A DNA stretch of 41,351 bases, taken from UBA4656 sp002405525. GTDB lineage: Bacteria > Pseudomonadota > Gammaproteobacteria > Xanthomonadales > Ahniellaceae. This document shows positions 37,036 through 41,351 of this stretch, piece after piece; position 1 is the first letter of the stretch; each line of letters begins with the position of its first letter. The stretch covers positions 1 to 41,351 of the forward strand of contig DAIMGT010000030.1 of assembly GCA_036723735.1 (NCBI GenBank), in the 5' to 3' direction. The position numbers were made by a program, and so were the translations under genes. The notes beneath the pieces are model-generated. The model was not told the origin of the DNA and ran no database searches. It saw nothing but the letters and a program-made list of their open reading frames with translations.

Positions 37036-38217
37036 TCATTCCGGATCGTCGGCAGACAGGCCGCGCGCGCGACGGATTGCGCCACTGCCGAAGCGCCGGT
37101 TGATGCGATCGAGCACCGGATCTGAACCACGGTCCTCAGGCTGCTGCGGGGCGAACAGCCCGTCCTGCGCCGCGCAAACGCCGCCGAAGCCGGACAGCGA
37201 GACGCCGAGCAGGCGCAGGCGGCGCGCCGGCGACTCGCCCCACCAGCGCGCGAGCAGCCGTTCGCCCGCCGCGTAGACTTCGGCGGTGGCCGCGGTGGGC
37301 CGCACCAGCGTGACTCGGCGCGTCGAGGTTTCGAACGGTGGCACCCGCAGCTTGAGCGTCACAACACGACCTTCCACGCCTGCGGCACGCGCCCGCTCCC
37401 CGACCCGCTCGACCAGCCGCATCAGCCGCACCTTCGCCGCCTCCAGCGTTCGCAGGTCCTGGTCGAACGTGCACTCGGCACCGATCGACTTGCCGTCCCG
37501 GTCCGGCTCCACAGCGCGCTCGTCGATCCCGGCGGCCAATCGCTGCGCTGTCGCAGCCTGGCTGCCCATTGCGCGCGCGACCGCGGACGGGTCGGCGCCC
37601 CGCAACTCGCCGATGGTGCGGACCCCGACCTCGGCCAGTCGCCGAGCCGCCACCGCTCCGATCGTCCACAGGCGCTCCACCGGCAGGGGATCGAGGGTTG
37701 CGCCGACCCGCTCCGGCGGCAGGTGGAAAAGCCCGTCGGGCTTGGCCAGTTCGGTGGCCAGTTTCGCCAGCAGTTTGTTGTGCGCCATGCCGACCGAACA
37801 CGGCAAACCGGTCCGCTCGCGCACCCGGGCGCGCACCAGGGCGCCGATGGCCGGCAGCGACCCCAGCAGTCGCCGGCTCGCACTGACGTCCAGAAACGCC
37901 TCGTCGAGCGACAGCCCCTCGATTACCGGGGTGAACTCGGCGAACACGGAGAACACCGCGGCGGACACCTCCGCGTAGCGCGCCATGCGCGGCCGCAGGA
38001 ACACGCCATCCGGGCAAAGGCGCCGCGCGGTGGCGCCGGGCATCGCCGACCGGACGCCGAAACGTCGCGCCTCGTAACTCGCGGTCGCGACCACGCCGCG
38101 CGCACCGGTGCCACCGACGATCACCGGCCGGCCGCGCAGGCGCGGATGGTCGAGTTGCTCCACCGACGCGTAGAAGGCGTCCATGTCGACGTGGATCACG
38201 GCCCGCGTCCCGTGCAT
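37036..38217 (-). CDS. dinB: DNA polymerase IV (DinB)
   Basis: Error-prone Y-family translesion polymerase of 393 aa. Catalytic blocks are VIHVDMDAFYASVEQ (metal-binding Asp) near the N-terminus and GLSLDEAFLDV with the SLDEA acidic pair; the thumb has LWTIGAVAARRLAEVGVRTI and the little-finger domain follows from about residue 235. Near the C-terminus QDGLF resembles the beta-clamp-binding motif QLxLF. No LexA-type operator was found in the 114 bp upstream. It lies between fadD and the RpfC-like gene, in the position that rpfF holds in Xanthomonas, and is on the same strand as the rpfG-rpfC-like pair. Confidence 0.95.
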   Translation of the reverse strand: MHGTRAVIHVDMDAFYASVEQLDHPRLRGRPVIVGGTGARGVVATASYEARRFGVRSAMPGATARRLCPDGVFLRPRMARYAEVSAAVFSVFAEFTPVIEGLSLDEAFLDVSASRRLLGSLPAIGALVRARVRERTGLPCSVGMAHNKLLAKLATELAKPDGLFHLPPERVGATLDPLPVERLWTIGAVAARRLAEVGVRTIGELRGADPSAVARAMGSQAATAQRLAAGIDERAVEPDRDGKSIGAECTFDQDLRTLEAAKVRLMRLVERVGERARAAGVEGRVVTLKLRVPPFETSTRRVTLVRPTAATAEVYAAGERLLARWWGESPARRLRLLGVSLSGFGGVCAAQDGLFAPQQPEDRGSDPVLDRINRRFGSGAIRRARGLSADDPE

Positions 38218-38331
38218 CAGGGCTCCTTCGCTGCAGCGCGATCGACGGCCGCGGCGCGACCGCCTCTCCGCATCTTGCCCGGAACCTCCGCCCGGCGGGA
38301 GGCCCGGCAGGCACCGGCGACGCGAGGGCGA

Positions 38332-40437
38332 TCAGGCCTCGTTGCCGCCGCGGTCGCCGGCGGGCGCCTGGTCGCGCAGGCGCTGCAGCGCCTCGGGCGC
38401 GCGCAGGCGCACGCGAGCCAGATGGTCGTGCAGCGCCCGCAGGTAGGTTTGCCACGTCCGCGGCAGGTCATGCCGCGCCGGCCGCAGGCCTTCGCCGCAG
38501 GCCGCAGCAAGTTGGGTCGCACCCAGGTTGCCGGCCACGCCCTTCGCCGCCTGGCAGGCGTCGCGCACGCCGTCCCAGTCGGCGCGCAGCGCGCAGGCCT
38601 CGACATCCGCGAGGCAGCGCGCCGCGTCGCGCAGACACTGCTCCACGAACTGCTGCAGGAAGTTCCCGCCCAGGCGAAGCGCTGCAAGCTCCGCCAGCAC
38701 GGTCTCGTCAAGCACCACGGCTTCGCGTGCCATCCGTGGCGCCGGCTGCGGCCGCGTCGCGGCACCGTCGTCGGCCGCCGCGGCCAGCGCGTCGAGGAGT
38801 TCGACCGCCACCAGGGGCCGGCCGAGAAAACTGCCCACGCCGGCCTGCAGCGCTCGCCTGCGCGTATCCGGGCAAATGTCGGTAGCCAGCACGATCAGCG
38901 GCGTGCGGCGCGACCCCAGTTCGAGATGCCGTGCGTGCCTGACCAGATCGATTCCGCATCCGCCGGGAAGGTGCAGGTCCAGCACCACCGCGTCGTAGCC
39001 TCCGTCGGCGAGGCGGTCGAGCAGGGTGTCCGCGTCGGCGACCACCTCCGGCCGATGGCCGGCCCGCTCCAGCAGGCGGCGCAGCACCAGTTGGTCCGCC
39101 GCGTGACCGTCGGCCACCAGCACGCGCAAAGAGCGCACGCGCGTCCGGTGGCGCACGAAGGGATCGTCGAACGCCACGACCTTGCCCTGACCATGTTCTG
39201 CCTGCGGCGCCGCGCCGGCGGGAGGCGCAAACGCCAGTTCGAACCGGGCGTGCATTCCGTCGCGATCCCTGTCCGTCGCCAGCCGACCGCCCAGCCGCTC
39301 CACCAGCGCGGCCGCAACGGCGGTGAACCACGCGGCGCCCACATCGGTGTGCCGCGCGCCCGACCGCCGGGTAGCGCCGCGCCCGTCGTGGACGACCTTG
39401 AAGCCCAGGCGCGCGGCGTGCGGGTCCGCGGCCGGCAGGCGCGACACCGAAAGCGTGACCGTCCCGCGCGTACCGGAGCGGACCGCGTCATGCAGCAGGC
39501 GTCCCAGCGCCTGGCGCAGGGTCTGCGCGTCACCGGCCAGATTCTCCGGGGCGTCGTCCGCGCAGAGGATCTCCAGGCGGATGCTGCTGCCATCCGCGAT
39601 CGGGCGCACGGCGGCCGCGGCGTCGCGCAGCGCCTCGCGCAATCGGAACGGCACGCAAGTTTGCGTAGCGCCGTGGCCGGCGGCGGCATCGAGGCTCTCC
39701 TCGGCCAGCAGCAAGGCCGATCGCGCCGAGGCACGCATCGTCTCCACGCACTCGCGCTGTTCGGGGCTGAGTGGCGTGCCTGCCAGAACCTCGGCCGTCT
39801 CGGTGAGGGTCTGCAGCGGGGGGCGCAGCTCGTGAGTGAGGTCGGCAAGGAACCGCCCACGGGATTCACCGCCTCGCCGAACCTCGCCCGACACCCCGCC
39901 CATGGCGATCAGCGCTCCACGCAGGTGCAGCGGCATTACCAGCAAGCCAAGCAGCAGCCCGAATGCCAGGTAAGGCTCGGAACGCCACCAGGGATTGACC
40001 AGTGCCACCAGGGAGAACGACGCGCAGGCGATGCCGGTCGCCATCGCGAGGAAGCGCGGGCCGTACGTGCGGCCGATGAAGATCGTGAGCCAGAGGCAGG
40101 CCACGTAGAGCGGCGCAAGTTCGCGCCCGTAGAGCGTCATCAGACCGGCGATGGCGCCATAGTCGCCCAGCATGCCGAGGACACGACGGGCGTCGATGCG
40201 CCCTGGACGCACGGCGACCGACGCCAGCATTGCGCAGGCCATCGCAGCCTGGACCGCGACGATGGCGAGAGCCCATCCGAGCCGGTCGTCGCCGGACGAG
40301 CCGACGACGAAAAGCCAGCCGACGCAGGCCAGCGCAGGCAGCAAGACAGCCAGCCGCAGCAGGGCCAGACGGAGGTCCGGACCGGGTCGTTCGCTGAGGC
40401 GCTCGATGAGCGGCTCCAGCACGCGCGGCGGCCGCAC
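38332..40437 (-). CDS. rpfC: RpfC-like hybrid sensor kinase with degenerate catalytic sites
   Basis: 701 aa in one uninterrupted frame, with the complete RpfC domain order: about five transmembrane segments (25-175, with DYGAI, RTYGPRFL and PYLAFGLLLGLLVMPLH), HisKA, HATPase, receiver and HPt. The inter-domain block VVAFDDPFVRHRTRVRSLRV is close to the Xanthomonas RpfC block as I recall it. The HisKA His202 (THELRPPL) and receiver Asp487 (VLDLHLPG) remain. Lost or changed are the N-box Asn (Asp317 in RLLHDAVRS), the F-box (deleted), G2 (GAAWF for GTGLG), the receiver acidic pair (DG at 443-444), the receiver Ser/Thr (Ala518), the receiver Lys (Arg540) and the HPt His (Gln629 in ACQAAKGVAGNLG). 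GTG 40437 lies 7 bp after the rpfG-like stop with GAGG before it. It is probably unable to run a phosphorelay. Confidence 0.85.
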   Translation of the reverse strand: MRPPRVLEPLIERLSERPGPDLRLALLRLAVLLPALACVGWLFVVGSSGDDRLGWALAIVAVQAAMACAMLASVAVRPGRIDARRVLGMLGDYGAIAGLMTLYGRELAPLYVACLWLTIFIGRTYGPRFLAMATGIACASFSLVALVNPWWRSEPYLAFGLLLGLLVMPLHLRGALIAMGGVSGEVRRGGESRGRFLADLTHELRPPLQTLTETAEVLAGTPLSPEQRECVETMRASARSALLLAEESLDAAAGHGATQTCVPFRLREALRDAAAAVRPIADGSSIRLEILCADDAPENLAGDAQTLRQALGRLLHDAVRSGTRGTVTLSVSRLPAADPHAARLGFKVVHDGRGATRRSGARHTDVGAAWFTAVAAALVERLGGRLATDRDRDGMHARFELAFAPPAGAAPQAEHGQGKVVAFDDPFVRHRTRVRSLRVLVADGHAADQLVLRRLLERAGHRPEVVADADTLLDRLADGGYDAVVLDLHLPGGCGIDLVRHARHLELGSRRTPLIVLATDICPDTRRRALQAGVGSFLGRPLVAVELLDALAAAADDGAATRPQPAPRMAREAVVLDETVLAELAALRLGGNFLQQFVEQCLRDAARCLADVEACALRADWDGVRDACQAAKGVAGNLGATQLAAACGEGLRPARHDLPRTWQTYLRALHDHLARVRLRAPEALQRLRDQAPAGDRGGNEA

Positions 40438-40444
40438 TTCCGCC

Positions 40445-41351
40445 TCAGGTCGGGTCGCTGCCGGACGCCGGGCCGGCGAAGGCGCGACGAACCCCCTGGA
40501 TCCGCTCGAGCGATCGCTCGAAGGCGTCCACCACCTCAGGATCGAAGGCCCGCCCGCGCTGGCTGCGGATGTGCTCGACCGTCTCTTGCATGGCATGCGC
40601 GGGTCGCCAGGTGCGCGGCGAGGTCATCGCGTCGAACACGTCGGCGACGGCGACGATGCGCGCGGGCAGCGGGATCGCCTCCCCTGCCAGGCCGTGCGGG
40701 TAACCGGCGCCGTCCCAGCGCTCGTGGTGGTGCAGCGCGATGGCGGCGGCCAGCTGCACGAAACGGCTGCTGCTTTCGCGCAGAATGTCGTGCCCGACCT
40801 GCACATGGCGCTGCGCGACCAGCCTTTCGGCGGGCTCCAGCGGGGTGGGCTTGAGCAGGATGGCATCCGGCAGGCCGATCTTGCCGATGTCGTACAGCGG
40901 CGCCGCCGCCTCGATCGTCCGCGCGTCGGGATCCGGAAGGCCGAGCGCCTCGGCGAGCAGACCGGCATAGCGGCCGATCCGCAGCAGGTGAGCCCCCTGG
41001 TCCGGCTCCCGGGATTCCGCCGTGCGGGCGAGCAGGAACAGCATCTCGCGCTCGCGCTGGTCCGCCTCGCGCATGCCGGACAGCTGCTGTCGCTCGAGCG
41101 CGCGCACGCGCTGCTTGACCGACTCGCCCTGCTGGCGCAGCGTCAACAGGTTGCGGCAGCGGGCGCGCAGTTCGCGCGGGCGCACCGGCTTGACCAGGAA
41201 GTCGATCACCCCCGCATCGAGCGCAGCCTGCCGCAGTGGTTCATCGCCGACCACCGTGAACAACCCCAAAGACACCAAAACGTTCGACGCCGGAACAAAA
41301 AACAAACAAACGAACACCAACACCTCCAAGACCGGCAACCGGAAGTCGAGC
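40445..41351 (-). CDS. rpfG: RpfG-like HD-GYP response regulator, 5' part outside the window
   Basis: Partial; the start lies beyond the right edge. The frame begins in the receiver at LDFRLP, whose Asp is the expected phosphoacceptor, and continues through VVGDEPLRQAALDAG and DFLVKP (conserved Lys). After a linker comes an HD-GYP domain (REPDQGAHLLRIGRY, DAILLKP, ALHHHERWDGAGYPHGLAGE, ARIVAVADVFDAMT). HD-GYP enzymes hydrolyse c-di-GMP at a metal centre. Here the HD dyad is Tyr-Asp (LYDIGKIG; Tyr codon 40892-40894), so one metal ligand is missing, while GYP and the other histidines remain. The outermost ~90 bases (41258-41351) are A/C-rich and translate to a distorted but in-frame receiver, probably low-quality sequence. 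It forms an operon with the RpfC-like gene. Confidence 0.85.
   Translation of the reverse strand, partial: LDFRLPVLEVLVFVCLFFVPASNVLVSLGLFTVVGDEPLRQAALDAGVIDFLVKPVRPRELRARCRNLLTLRQQGESVKQRVRALERQQLSGMREADQREREMLFLLARTAESREPDQGAHLLRIGRYAGLLAEALGLPDPDARTIEAAAPLYDIGKIGLPDAILLKPTPLEPAERLVAQRHVQVGHDILRESSSRFVQLAAAIALHHHERWDGAGYPHGLAGEAIPLPARIVAVADVFDAMTSPRTWRPAHAMQETVEHIRSQRGRAFDPEVVDAFERSLERIQGVRRAFAGPASGSDPT

Noticed and set aside
40437..40596. Longer N-terminus for the RpfC-like protein starting at 40596
   Set aside because: It would overlap the rpfG-like gene by 150 bp and adds a low-complexity Ser/Arg/Pro stretch; GTG 40437 has GAGG upstream and matches the RpfC N-terminal layout.

Overview
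The window looks like one scaffold of a GC-rich gammaproteobacterium of the order Lysobacterales (Xanthomonadales). Pointers are an smc-zipA-ligA block (Smc rather than MukB), an ftsK-lolA-rarA-crcB-serS block, and an Rpf-type signalling locus (aconitase, FadD/RpfB-like, RpfC-like, RpfG-like), an arrangement best known from Xanthomonas. No species can be named. Both extreme ends show substitution noise and there is one 100-N gap at 9713-9812, so the source is probably a draft or metagenome scaffold.

Layout. 1-7485 (minus): smc, zipA, ligA and epmA, for chromosome organisation, division, DNA ligation and EF-P modification. 7666-9220: a BolA-family gene, tRNA-Ser(UGA), yccA, and a small inverted-repeat-bounded segment. 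9221-16688 (minus): ald, ftsK, lolA, rarA, crcB and serS, with serS interrupted only by the artificial gap. 16846-19970 (plus): trxB, a FemAB/GNAT-like gene, aat and infA. 19981-25883 (minus): an accessory cluster of two large paralogous secreted proteins flanking a pentaheme cytochrome c, lying between infA and clpA. 26006-28669 (minus): clpS-clpA. 28755-31510 (plus): a small exported protein followed by nudJ-mnmA-hflD. 31785-41351: acnA, a lipoprotein gene, fadD, dinB, an RpfC-like hybrid kinase and an RpfG-like HD-GYP regulator that runs off the right edge.

How the genes work together. Aat, ClpS and ClpA form the bacterial Leu/N-degron route: Aat tags N-termini, ClpS delivers them and ClpA unfolds them. 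NudJ, MnmA and HflD form the operon known from enterobacteria. LolA, CrcB and FtsK serve the envelope and division.

The most unusual material is at the right end. The locus keeps the rpfA-rpfB ... rpfC-rpfG layout, with the sensor operon convergent to fadD, but the DSF synthase gene rpfF is absent and dinB occupies the slot. The RpfC-like protein is an uninterrupted full-length frame that has lost most catalytic residues: N-box Asn, G2 box, a receiver acidic residue, the receiver Thr/Ser and Lys, and the HPt His. The RpfG-like protein has Tyr in place of His in its HD dyad. This may be a signalling pair that works by conformational or protein-protein coupling rather than phosphorelay and c-di-GMP hydrolysis. 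The second novelty candidate is the pentaheme cytochrome flanked by two paralogues that share a Cys-rich domain and an identical C-terminal LFADGFE tag.
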